From contig DAOVWH010000030.1 of assembly GCA_030636745.1 (NCBI GenBank), positions 1 to 16,080 of the forward strand: DNA of 16,080 nucleotides, in the 5' to 3' direction. Positions within the stretch are counted from its first letter, which is position 1; every line of letters begins with the position of its first letter. This document shows positions 7,042 to 15,130 of this stretch, piece after piece. The notes beneath the pieces are model-generated. The model saw only the letters and a program-made list of their open reading frames with translations. It was not told the origin of the DNA and did no database searches. The DNA is from UBA1672 sp023140905. GTDB taxonomy: Bacteria; Pseudomonadota; Alphaproteobacteria; Micavibrionales; Micavibrionaceae. The position numbers and the translations under genes are program-made.

Positions 7042-7488
7042 ATGATGAATAAACTCGTTATTCGTCCCCTTGTGCTTAAGGATTATTCAAAGTGGCTGCC
7101 TCTTTGGAACAGCAATAATATGGGTCAAAGTGACAACGCCGTTACAACTGAGACATGGAAGCGTCTTTGCGATTCCAACAATACACAAGTTAACGGTTTA
7201 GCCGCTGAGATGGGAGGACAATTATTAGGCATTGTGCATTACATTTTGCACCATACCACAGGGCACATAAAACCGGTTTGTTATATGCAAGATGTTTATG
7301 TTGATCCGGCGCATAGGCGTAAAAATATAGCCAAGCGCATGATAGAAGAACTCACGCAAACGGCACGCCACGAGAAATGGGCCCGCATGTACTGGCTTAC
7401 TCAAACAGATAATCACGAGGCAAAAGCCATGTATGAGAATTTTGGTGTAAAGCTGGATTTTTCACTTTACGTGCTGCCAATCAGCTAG
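7042..7488 (+). CDS. GNAT family N-acetyltransferase
   Basis: This is a 148-aa GCN5-related acetyltransferase, transferring acetyl from acetyl-CoA to an unknown amine. The central strand and loop are VYVDPAHRRKNIAKRMIEEL, corresponding to motif A with the pyrophosphate-binding loop; the usual R-x-x-G-x-G/A reads R-R-K-N-I-A, so the first glycine is Asn. Motif B is represented by ARMYWLTQTDNHEAKAMYENFG, with the typical N-x-x-A-x-x-x-Y-x-x-x-G ending. AAGGG lies about 10 nt before ATG ATG. The gene sits between pheS and pheT on the same strand. The small gap to pheS suggests readthrough, but nothing in the sequence ties its substrate to tRNA charging. Confidence 0.88.
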   Translation: MMNKLVIRPLVLKDYSKWLPLWNSNNMGQSDNAVTTETWKRLCDSNNTQVNGLAAEMGGQLLGIVHYILHHTTGHIKPVCYMQDVYVDPAHRRKNIAKRMIEELTQTARHEKWARMYWLTQTDNHEAKAMYENFGVKLDFSLYVLPIS

Positions 7489-7600
7489 GATCAGGACCGA
7501 ATTAATTCTGTACTATTATTAAATGAAACGGCTATAACTGTAAAAAAACCCTTGGAAAAGAACAGATTTTGGGATTAGATAGGCTCTCGCAAAATTTTGA

Positions 7601-7630
7601 TTAACAGAATAAATATTAACTTGATATTAT
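7601..7630 (+). promoter_or_regulatory. Possible pheT promoter
   Basis: TTAACA (7601-7606) and TATTAT (7625-7630) are 18 nt apart in the 157-nt gap before pheT. Transcription would start only about 9 nt before the pheT ATG, giving a nearly leaderless mRNA. No Shine-Dalgarno sequence is visible before that ATG, which agrees with this. The region is very AT-rich, so a chance match is possible. Confidence 0.3.
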
Positions 7631-7645
7631 AAAGTATACGAACTC

Positions 7646-10054
7646 ATGAAATTCACAATTAACTGGCTTAAAAAACACCTTGATACAATCGCAAGTGACA
7701 CAGAAATCTGCGACACTCTCACCGATATAGGGCTTGAGTTAGAAGAGTTTGAAGATAAAAGCACCCTCTATGAGCCATTTAAAGTTGCTTATGTTGAAAG
7801 CGCAGAAAAACATCCTGACGCAGATAAACTGAAAGTTTGCATGGTGAAGACAGAAAATGAAACGCTACAAGTCGTGTGCGGTGCTCCTAATGCCCGCGCA
7901 GGGATGAAAGGAATTTTTGCTCCATCCGGCGTGTATGTTCCCGGCCTTGATATAAAACTGAAAAAATCAAAAATCCGCGGCGTTGAATCAAACGGCATGC
8001 TGGTTTCCGAGCGTGAAATGTGTTTATCCGATGAGCATAACGGCATTATCGAAGTCGATGACAGTCACGAAATCGGCACACCGATGGCTGATATTTTCGG
8101 TCTTGATGAAAAAGTCATTGAGATTAATCTTACACCGAACCGCCCTGATTGTGCAGGCGTACATGGTATCGCTCGTGATTTGGCAGCAGCTGGTCTTGGC
8201 ACATTAAAACCTATCGATAATAGTTCGGTAGAAGGCACATTTCCTTGCCCGATTAATGTAACAATCAAAGATACAGATGGTTGTAATATGTTTTGCGGCC
8301 GTTTGATTAAGAACGTCAAGAACGGTCCGTCCCCGATGTGGCTGCAAAATATGCTTAAAAATATCGGCTTACGTCCGATCTCTGCTCTGGTCGATATTAC
8401 AAACCTTATGACGATAGACTATGCCCGACCCTTGCATATTTTCGATGCTGATAAAGTTAATGGTAATATGGTTCTGCGCAAAACTAAAGGCGATGAGAAA
8501 ATCGACGCTCTGAATGACAAGAGCTACGACGTTATAAAAGATGCTATTGGTATTTATGATGATACAGGATTAATCAGTTTAGCGGGAGTTATCGGCGGTA
8601 TCAGCACAAGCTGTGAAAATGATACTGTTAATGTTTTTGTGGAATCTGCCTGTTTTAATCCGACACGCATTGCCCGCACTGGCAGGGATATGAGTATCCC
8701 TAGTGATGCACGTTACCGTTTTGAGCGGGGAATTGACCCTGAATTCACACTACCAGGTCTTGAAATTGCCACACATTTGATCTTGGAGCTTTGTGGAACA
8801 GATGACACGGAAATCAGCGAAATTATGCAGGCTGGTGATGTACCGGAATGGCAACGAGAAATCTCGTTTGACCCTGCCTATACGCAAAAGCTTTGCGGTG
8901 TGGATATACCTACTGATGAACAACTCTCTATTTTGGAACGATTGTGCTTTAACATTGAAAAATCCTCCGGAGGTCTATACAAAGTATCTCCCCCTTCATG
9001 GCGTGGAGATATCGAAGGTAAGCCCGATTTGACTGAAGAAGTAACACGTATTTACGGCTTTGATAAAATCGAGCCTGTCTCTGTACGTTCGGAAAAATCT
9101 GTCACCTCTCCTGCGGAAACTTTAAACCTCAGCCGCGCACGCAATGCACGCGCAGCTATGACAGCAGTAGGTTTAAGCGAATGTGTAACATGGTCGTTCA
9201 TGAATAAGGCTCTAGCCAACGCTTTCGGTTCAAATGATAATCCAGCACTAACTTTATGCAATCCTATAAGTTCTGAACTTGACCAGATGCGTCCTTCTAT
9301 TCTGCCAAACTTAATTGAAGCTGCGGGTAAAAATGCTGATCGTGGTTATAATGATATAGCTTTGTGCGAAATCGGCCCTGTATTTAGCAATGCTAAAGTT
9401 GATGGGCAATATTATATGGCAGCAGGTGTACGTGCCGGTAATAAAGCACCCCGCCATTGGACAAGCGATATAAATGAGCGTGCTGTTGATGCTTATGATG
9501 CTAAAGCTGATGCGATAGCTGTCCTTGAGGCTTGCGATGCTCCGGCAGCAAATGCTCAAATCTCTAATGATGCGCCTGAATATTTCCATCCCGGTCGTTC
9601 CGGTGTATTGCGTCTGGGTAAAAATATAATTGCACAATTTGGAGAAATTCACCCGGCTATTCTTGATGAAATGGGAATTAAAACTCCCATCTCCGGCTTT
9701 GAGGTATTTCTGGAGAATATTCCTCAGCCTCGCAATAAAGGTACCGCCAGACCTCTTTTGGCTCTTTCTCCGTTCCAGCCTCTTGCACGTGATTTTGCTT
9801 TTGTTGTTAAAGACAATGTTACAAGCAAAGATTTAGTCCGCGCTGCAAAATCAGGTGATAAAAAACTTATTAAAGATGCTCGCGTTTTTGATATCTATAA
9901 AGGCAAAGGGATTGATGATGGATATAAATCCGTTGCCTTAAGTGTCACAATTGAGCCTGTAGAAAATACATTGAGCGATGAACAGCTTGACGAATTGATG
10001 AATAATGTTATCGATGCTATCACAAATAAATGTGGCGGCGTTTTGCGGGGATAG
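7646..10054 (+). CDS. pheT: Phenylalanyl-tRNA synthetase beta subunit
   Basis: PheT is the beta subunit of phenylalanyl-tRNA synthetase, needed for tRNA binding and for editing misacylated Tyr-tRNA. The 802-aa length is usual for the long bacterial form. Domains in order: MKFTINWLKKHLDT start; EMAP/OB-type tRNA-binding domain about residues 40-150 (EKHPDADKLKVC, VVCGAPNARAG); B3/4 editing domain about 215-385 (ALVDITNLMTIDYARPLHIFDADK, RYRFERGIDPE); B5 domain about 410-480 (PSWRGDIEGKPDLTEEVTRIYGFD); catalytic-like region; and the C-terminal FDX-ACB anticodon-binding domain about 705-802 (PLARDFAFVV, VFDIYKGKG). No domain is missing. Separation from pheS by a GNAT gene and a 157-nt gap is unusual. 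Confidence 0.98.
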   Translation: MKFTINWLKKHLDTIASDTEICDTLTDIGLELEEFEDKSTLYEPFKVAYVESAEKHPDADKLKVCMVKTENETLQVVCGAPNARAGMKGIFAPSGVYVPGLDIKLKKSKIRGVESNGMLVSEREMCLSDEHNGIIEVDDSHEIGTPMADIFGLDEKVIEINLTPNRPDCAGVHGIARDLAAAGLGTLKPIDNSSVEGTFPCPINVTIKDTDGCNMFCGRLIKNVKNGPSPMWLQNMLKNIGLRPISALVDITNLMTIDYARPLHIFDADKVNGNMVLRKTKGDEKIDALNDKSYDVIKDAIGIYDDTGLISLAGVIGGISTSCENDTVNVFVESACFNPTRIARTGRDMSIPSDARYRFERGIDPEFTLPGLEIATHLILELCGTDDTEISEIMQAGDVPEWQREISFDPAYTQKLCGVDIPTDEQLSILERLCFNIEKSSGGLYKVSPPSWRGDIEGKPDLTEEVTRIYGFDKIEPVSVRSEKSVTSPAETLNLSRARNARAAMTAVGLSECVTWSFMNKALANAFGSNDNPALTLCNPISSELDQMRPSILPNLIEAAGKNADRGYNDIALCEIGPVFSNAKVDGQYYMAAGVRAGNKAPRHWTSDINERAVDAYDAKADAIAVLEACDAPAANAQISNDAPEYFHPGRSGVLRLGKNIIAQFGEIHPAILDEMGIKTPISGFEVFLENIPQPRNKGTARPLLALSPFQPLARDFAFVVKDNVTSKDLVRAAKSGDKKLIKDARVFDIYKGKGIDDGYKSVALSVTIEPVENTLSDEQLDELMNNVIDAITNKCGGVLRG

Positions 10055-10364
10055 CTTTAATGAGCAAAAACCCCAAGAGCAACCGATTACAATGTTTTCA
10101 TTAGCCGGGTTGCACGTCTTATACACAAAGATATGCCTGATTATGATTGTATGAGTCTATCTCCGCAGACGCAGCCCCTTAATTCTTTGTTAAAAATCAA
10201 CACCTTATCTCCACGCAGAAAAACGCTCTGGATTTTCTATTTAAAATCAGGCACTATTGTGCATGGAGCATTCCACGCTCCATTCTTGCTTGTGTATAAC
10301 TCGAGTTTCCCCTGCGTAACAATTCTTTAGATACTTATGTTCGAGTAAAAAATAAAGGCGTTCT
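10055..10364. other. 310-nt gap between pheT and the cold-shock gene, with hairpins
   Basis: No convincing gene is seen here. A nested hairpin follows pheT: GCAACC (10079-10084) with GGTTGC (10108-10113), containing AATG/CATT (10091-10094, 10099-10102) with a TTTT loop. It has no T-run but may end pheT transcripts. Further on, GATTTT/AAAATC (10231-10236, 10243-10248) and ATGGAGC/GCTCCAT (10263-10269, 10277-10283) are perfect short hairpins. They would fall in the leader of the cold-shock gene if its promoter lies upstream of them. No strong promoter was recognised. The small open frame at 10133-10330 has no family features and no good ribosome site. Confidence 0.4.
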
Positions 10365-10886
10365 ATGTTACAAAATAATGTTCAAAACACTCAGGCTGCG
10401 ACTCCGCAGGATGAGCTTTCTACTGCGAAATTGCACCTGAAATGGTTTAATGGCGCAAAAGGATTCGGATTCCTTGTCCCGGAAGATGGCTCCTATGATG
10501 CTTTTTTACACATTACCACATTACAGCAATCAGGGCTTCATTCTATCGGTGAAGGAGCAATTTTATTGTGCAAAATTGTTACTGGAGACAAAGGTTGTCA
10601 GGTAAGAGAAGTAATCGAAGTCATTGATAAAGGCGCACTTAGCACAATGCCGGAAATGGATAAAGAAACCGGAACTGTTGCTATGGGCGGTCTGGTTAAG
10701 TGGTACAAGCCGGAAAAAGGCTTTGGTTTTATTATTCCTGACGACGGCATGAAAGATGTTTTTATCCATAAAACTTTATTAGATAAGCTGGAAATAGAAG
10801 CTCTGGAAGCAGGTCAACGTGTCCGTGTTACTTTAAAAATTGTTGATAAAGGACGCGAAGCTGTGGATTTGGAAGTTCTGCGTTAG
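10365..10886 (+). CDS. Tandem cold-shock-domain protein
   Basis: The 173-aa protein has two cold-shock (OB-fold) domains that bind single-stranded RNA or DNA, the double-domain form common in Alphaproteobacteria. Domain 1 spans about residues 23-86 with RNP1-like GAKGFGFLVP and RNP2-like YDAFLHIT. Domain 2 spans about 107-172 with EKGFGFIIPDD and KDVFIHKT. Domain 2 is closer to the standard motif, and domain 1 has diverged near the edges. A short low-complexity N-terminus (about 20 aa, Gln/Asn/Thr-rich) precedes domain 1. AAGG lies about 8 nt before the ATG. The upstream gap holds two perfect hairpins that could form part of a temperature-sensitive leader, by analogy with cspA, but this is inference. 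Confidence 0.93.
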   Translation: MLQNNVQNTQAATPQDELSTAKLHLKWFNGAKGFGFLVPEDGSYDAFLHITTLQQSGLHSIGEGAILLCKIVTGDKGCQVREVIEVIDKGALSTMPEMDKETGTVAMGGLVKWYKPEKGFGFIIPDDGMKDVFIHKTLLDKLEIEALEAGQRVRVTLKIVDKGREAVDLEVLR

Positions 10887-11119
10887 AATCCATATTTCAT
10901 CTGCCAATATTCATTTTGAGACTAAAAATTAAGGGGCTATTCTCTTTGTAATTATAGTAATTTGAACGGCAAAATTTGCTTTTTGCGTTTTACGTACACC
11001 CATCCTTAGCTTTAATCCACGAGTTTTTATTACAAGTTAATAGGAAAAACTTTCATATAATTTTAACTAAATTTATGCTAAAATTTAAATTGATTGCTCA
11101 TATTATGAAGTTTGGTCTT

Positions 11120-12520
11120 ATGCGTAAAAAAATGTTTCTTTTAGATAAACGAAAAACAACAAACCGCTTTTTTGGAAAACAGGGCGGGTTGTCTTTGATA
11201 GAAATGGCTATAGCCATTGCTGTTCTGGGTCTTCTTGCCTTGCCTGTCCTTCGTGCATATCGCACTAATCTTATGAAAGCGTCCTATGAAAATGATCTAG
11301 GTGCTTTGTCAACAACATTGGAAGGTGTTAACCGGTATTATATAAGCGGACATTCTTCCTATCCATGTCCTACCGATCTTTCTCTGAAAAATGGTGATAC
11401 AGGATTTGGTGTAGCTGGAGATTGTAGTGATTTAAACGGCATAAAATTATGCACCAACACTACATGGTTTGAAGATGACGGAATTTGTAAAACCAGCACC
11501 TCCTCCGATGCCACTATTATTGGAGGGTTACCTTTTGCTGATTTAAAAATGTCACAGGAAAATGCTTTAGATTCCTGGAAGAACAAGCTTATATATGCTG
11601 TAACACACAGACAAACTGATCCAACAACATATGTAAATGGTAATGGCTCAATTCAGGTTATGTGTGTTGATGATCCAAAGAAAATAGCGGCTGGAACAAC
11701 CGGTGATAATGGTGCTCCTGATATTGTGCTTTCATCTGGTGGCTCTTCAATAGCATTATACGAAATCTTTGTTTTCTCGACCGGAGAAGATGGAATTGGT
11801 GGTTACAATAATTCAGGACGGGCTCTATCCGAATGTGGAGACACTAATGAAAGATATGAGTATGAAAATTGTAATTTTGACAATATTTTCTTTGCTCGAG
11901 AAGATCCTCATGACAGTGATATTTCTGCATATTCTCTTTCTACAAGCAAAGATACTGATACCGGGGAAGATTTCGAAAAATACTATTTTGATGATATGAC
12001 AACACAGCAATCATCTCCTCCAGCTAACATATGGTTCCAACATGAAGATAATGCGCTTTATGAATCTGCTTCAGATATCAATTTTGTTTTAACACAAGCA
12101 ACAAAAGTAGGGATAGGAACAACAGATCCCGGCACACCTTATGATGAGGTTACGTTGATGATCGTTGGAGATGTTACTGCAGAAACCGCTACAAAACCAG
12201 ATGGAACTACCTTTGGCGGAAAGGTTCAAGCTGATAGTTTATGTAATGAAGATGGAGCATGCTTCGACCCCCAAATTATTGCCGGGGAAGTCGATGAAAT
12301 GAATTGCAATGCAGATTCTTTATATGATGCAGATTCAAGTAACGGCGTAAATCGTGCCGTTCTTCGTATTTCCGATAACTCTGTAGGTTGTAATAGTGGT
12401 GATGGTGATGCTTTACAGGTTAATAATACCATATTTGGTGAAAAAGATTGTGGCACTGGATATTATGCCACAGGAATTGATTCTAATGGAGATTTATTAT
12501 GCGTTGCTTTTTCTCAGTAA
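11120..12520 (+). CDS. Large type IV pilin-like protein 1, with adhesin-like C-terminal module
   Basis: This is a secreted pilin-like (pseudopilin-like) protein, 466 aa from the ATG at 11120. The frame runs up to 10976 and the exact start is uncertain (11105 and 11132 are also possible; no strong ribosome site). A 23-residue positively charged leader ends KQGG, then LSLIEMAIAIAVLGLLALPVL: prepilin peptidase would cut after Gly, with Glu at +5 of the mature protein, followed by the hydrophobic assembly helix. The pilin body carries SYPCPTD, GGLPFADL, DSWKNKLIYAV, FVFSTGEDGIGG and ENCNFDNIFF, matching blocks in the next two genes. At about 329-337 is KVGIGTTDP, resembling the vGIGTt-P motif of phage tail fibres and adhesins. 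It is followed by LCNEDGACF (C375, C381), then PQIIAG, and a final C444-x16-C461 element. Ordinary type IV pilins are about 120-180 aa. Confidence 0.85.
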   Translation: MRKKMFLLDKRKTTNRFFGKQGGLSLIEMAIAIAVLGLLALPVLRAYRTNLMKASYENDLGALSTTLEGVNRYYISGHSSYPCPTDLSLKNGDTGFGVAGDCSDLNGIKLCTNTTWFEDDGICKTSTSSDATIIGGLPFADLKMSQENALDSWKNKLIYAVTHRQTDPTTYVNGNGSIQVMCVDDPKKIAAGTTGDNGAPDIVLSSGGSSIALYEIFVFSTGEDGIGGYNNSGRALSECGDTNERYEYENCNFDNIFFAREDPHDSDISAYSLSTSKDTDTGEDFEKYYFDDMTTQQSSPPANIWFQHEDNALYESASDINFVLTQATKVGIGTTDPGTPYDEVTLMIVGDVTAETATKPDGTTFGGKVQADSLCNEDGACFDPQIIAGEVDEMNCNADSLYDADSSNGVNRAVLRISDNSVGCNSGDGDALQVNNTIFGEKDCGTGYYATGIDSNGDLLCVAFSQ

Positions 12521-15042
12521 TACTTAAGGCATTGATGCCTGCTTTTAGAACATTTCGACAACAAGGCTTTTCAATACTTGAAGTTTCTATGGTGTTGATT
12601 ATGATCGGTCTTGTTGCTGCACCGGCAGCACAGATGTACCATCAATATCGCATAGAACAAGACTGGGAAGAAATTGAAGACGAAGTCTATTTTGAGGTTA
12701 CTAATGCCGTAGGCGGATATCGTGCTATTTATGGTCGTTATCCATGTCCTTCACCAACAAGTGCAAAACCCGGTGATACAACTTACGGCTTTGAATTTGC
12801 AGCAGATAATTGTACTTCCGTATCCCCCCCCGCTTCTGGAACATGCGCCGATGGCATATGTAATTATCAAAACTCTGTTGGGAAAAATGTGCTTGTAGGC
12901 TCTATTCCATATAAAACATTAAATCTACAAGAAAACCAAGTTTTCGATTCTTATAAAAACCGATATTTATATGCCGTTACACTAGACTTAACATCCAATG
13001 TCACATTTGATTTATCTGCTGGTGGTATTGGCGTTCTTAATGCACAAAATATGAGTGAGTCGCTTGTTAAACCTGCGGAAACAGCTCATTTTGTTATTGT
13101 TTCACATGGAAAAAACCAAGTTGGTGCTGTTAGCCGAAGCGGTTCTATTGGATTAAATTGTGGCAACGGAACAGCAGCAGAAAAAGAAAATTGCAATAAC
13201 GATGCTACTTTCGCTTCTGGTGATTATGATAAAGATGATTTCGATGACCGGGTTAGTTTTTATACATCTGTTACTCCATCAGAATGGCAAATTTCCGCGG
13301 ATGATGATGATGCTATTCACTTAAAAAATACAAATAGCATAGCTATTGGCGCGTCAATGAGCGATGATTTAAGCTCTTCTTCACAAACAGCTATTGGAGA
13401 AACAACGGCTAATACTGGCTCAATTTACGCCACCGGATCCTTTGGCTCTGAGCAGCTCTGTACCTCTAATGATGAATGTTTTGAACCTGAAATGATTGCC
13501 GGGACGCTTAATAAAGAAATAGGCACACCTTACGAAGCTGAAACTAACAACGAAGGAATGAGCTGTTATACCCCTTCTGATGGAAAGGGAAAAGATGACT
13601 TTATAACAGCTATCGCAAATGGCCAGCTTGTATGTAACGATGAAATTTTCTCTCTTTGTCCAAAAGATTCTTTTGTACAAGGCATCAATAGTGACGGCAG
13701 TGTGAAATGTATTTCTCCGTCTTCAGAATGTCAGGAAGAAAATATAGAAACAACTTGTGGCGATCCTGCCAAACTTGATAAAGCCTCCTCAGGGGGGTAT
13801 GGCTTGGTTTATTCTGGCGAATGTAGAAACCTACCTGATTATGACTACAATTATTTTGACGAAAGAGTTCCAAAAATGACTTCTGTGGATGAGGTTAGAG
13901 CTCTTATAGACTCCATTAATGCAGAAAAGAGAACCGTTGGTGATTGTGGAAGCTCCTACACAGATGAGGACACGCTCGTTAGAGATATTCATGTTTGTAA
14001 AAAAGGAAAATGGAAACACTATAACGCACACAGACGCCGTTACCCGACCTCTTCTCCCCTTTTTCCCAAATCGTATGGGAACTTTTCTGCCACTTATAAA
14101 GTTTATAATACCTATAAGAAGGATGATCCAGAAAATAATACTTCAAAACATGAATGCTGGTGTCGTGAAGATTATAAAGTCGAAACTTATAACTGTCCCG
14201 GAATGTTTGAGGGGGAAAATGTTAGAATTTTGAGACATAGTTGCCCACAGACAGATCATACATGGACAGTGATTTATGATGTGGCTTTTTGTGGGTGCGT
14301 GCCGGGAACAAAGACTAAAGAATGGATGCATTGTAATGATTATTATGAAGAACTTACCGGGGCCAAAAAAGTTACAGGCTTGAACGGATATGTTACTAAG
14401 GAATATAATATCGACTGTGACGCCGACGGCAATCCGGTTAAATCAAGCACACCAAGCGAAGTAAGTGCAGATTGTTCTTGTAACGAAAACACTAGCATAG
14501 ATCGTTCTTATTGTAGTACTGGAAAAACAAACAGCTGGAACTGGACAGATAGTAATGGAAATACTTATCCTCAGACTGGCGTGAAAGCACTTTCCATACA
14601 AGATTTTTCATGTCCAAGTTCTTATGTAACTGACTCATATGACAATAAAATTCCTGACCCCGGTGAATTGCAAGATAAAGTTGCATATAGTCCAATTCCT
14701 GATTGTGAATGTGATGACACACGAACAACAAAAAAGATTAAAGACTGTGACAATGGTACAAAAGGCACTGGAAAAACCTATTTGGTTGAGTGGGATTGTA
14801 ACCTCAATGGTGGAGACGGCGCTTGGGAAGAAGAAAGTAAATGGGAGCTTATAGAGGAAGATTGTCATGGATGTAAGTGGCAAGCAGCGGGAGCTCCTGA
14901 AAGCAAAAAATATGCTTATGGTGAAAAAGTTAACTCCTCATGTGTATGTGACTCAGAGGCTTCTCTCAATTGCCACGTTATATTGGGCTCAGAAAAATAT
15001 AATGTCTGGAAAAACTGTCCTTGTGTTATGCAAACAGACTAA
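12499..15042 (+). CDS. Very large type IV pilin-like protein 2, with cysteine-repeat C-terminus
   Basis: This 847-aa pilin-like protein overlaps the previous gene by 22 bp. ATG 12499 has GGAG 7 nt upstream; ATG 12535 has AAGG 5 nt upstream and gives a shorter 11-residue leader (MPAFRTFRQQG), so either may be used. The cleavage site is G23/F24, then FSILEVSMVLIMIGLVAAPAA. The pilin body has RYPCPS (C83), SIPYKTL, DSYKNRYLYAV, FVIVSHGKNQVGA, ENCNNDATF and KDDFDDRVSFYT. Next are SIAIGAS (about 280) and TAIGET (297), reminiscent of head repeats in trimeric adhesins. LCTSNDECF (C321, C327) follows, then PEMIAG and C387-x16-C404, both as in protein 1. Residues about 553-842 contain five CxC-x(7-11)-C-x(14-32)-C units. 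There are 28 cysteines after residue 404. A C8 tract (12824-12831) lies in the codons near residue 109-111. Function unknown; a disulfide-stabilised extracellular stalk or tip is an inference. Confidence 0.85.
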   Translation: MRCFFSVILKALMPAFRTFRQQGFSILEVSMVLIMIGLVAAPAAQMYHQYRIEQDWEEIEDEVYFEVTNAVGGYRAIYGRYPCPSPTSAKPGDTTYGFEFAADNCTSVSPPASGTCADGICNYQNSVGKNVLVGSIPYKTLNLQENQVFDSYKNRYLYAVTLDLTSNVTFDLSAGGIGVLNAQNMSESLVKPAETAHFVIVSHGKNQVGAVSRSGSIGLNCGNGTAAEKENCNNDATFASGDYDKDDFDDRVSFYTSVTPSEWQISADDDDAIHLKNTNSIAIGASMSDDLSSSSQTAIGETTANTGSIYATGSFGSEQLCTSNDECFEPEMIAGTLNKEIGTPYEAETNNEGMSCYTPSDGKGKDDFITAIANGQLVCNDEIFSLCPKDSFVQGINSDGSVKCISPSSECQEENIETTCGDPAKLDKASSGGYGLVYSGECRNLPDYDYNYFDERVPKMTSVDEVRALIDSINAEKRTVGDCGSSYTDEDTLVRDIHVCKKGKWKHYNAHRRRYPTSSPLFPKSYGNFSATYKVYNTYKKDDPENNTSKHECWCREDYKVETYNCPGMFEGENVRILRHSCPQTDHTWTVIYDVAFCGCVPGTKTKEWMHCNDYYEELTGAKKVTGLNGYVTKEYNIDCDADGNPVKSSTPSEVSADCSCNENTSIDRSYCSTGKTNSWNWTDSNGNTYPQTGVKALSIQDFSCPSSYVTDSYDNKIPDPGELQDKVAYSPIPDCECDDTRTTKKIKDCDNGTKGTGKTYLVEWDCNLNGGDGAWEEESKWELIEEDCHGCKWQAAGAPESKKYAYGEKVNSSCVCDSEASLNCHVILGSEKYNVWKNCPCVMQTD

Positions 15043-15052
15043 TTTGATCGAT

Positions 15053-15092
15053 TGTGCTGCGTCTTTATTGTGTGTTTAATGATTTCAGCACA
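15053..15092 (+). other. Intergenic hairpin between pilin-like genes 2 and 3
   Basis: TGTGCTG (15053-15059) pairs perfectly with CAGCACA (15086-15092), extendable by a T-G and an A-T pair, with a 26-nt loop. No T-run follows. It lies 11 nt after the stop of the second pilin-like gene and could stabilise or partly end that message. Confidence 0.35.
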
Positions 15093-15096
15093 GTCT

Positions 15097-15105
15097 TGTT
15101 ATAAA
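15097..15105 (+). promoter_or_regulatory. Possible extended -10 promoter for pilin-like gene 3
   Basis: TGTTATAAA (15097-15105) fits an extended -10 element (TGnTATAAT with one mismatch). No matching -35 box is seen. It would start a transcript near 15112, about 20 nt before the GTG start of the third pilin-like gene. Confidence 0.25.
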
Positions 15106-15130
15106 CAAAAAAGTAGTAAAGGATTCGTTT

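Noticed and set aside
7789..9652. Several 69-113 codon minus-strand ORFs inside pheT
   Set aside because: All are antisense to a full-length, well-conserved synthetase gene and lack any domain or ribosome site.
10133..10330. 65-codon plus-strand ORF between pheT and the cold-shock gene
   Set aside because: No ribosome site, no recognisable motif, and its sequence overlaps the hairpin-rich presumed leader. Treated as chance.
13420..14883. Several short ORFs on both strands within pilin-like gene 2
   Set aside because: The 847-aa frame carries the prepilin signal, repeats and cysteine pattern without interruption, so the others are shadows.
12100..15042. Shufflon-like or invertible switching of the pilin C-termini
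   Set aside because: The C-terminal modules of proteins 1 and 2 differ, which suggested recombination, but no inverted repeats, recombinase gene or silent cassettes are visible in the window.
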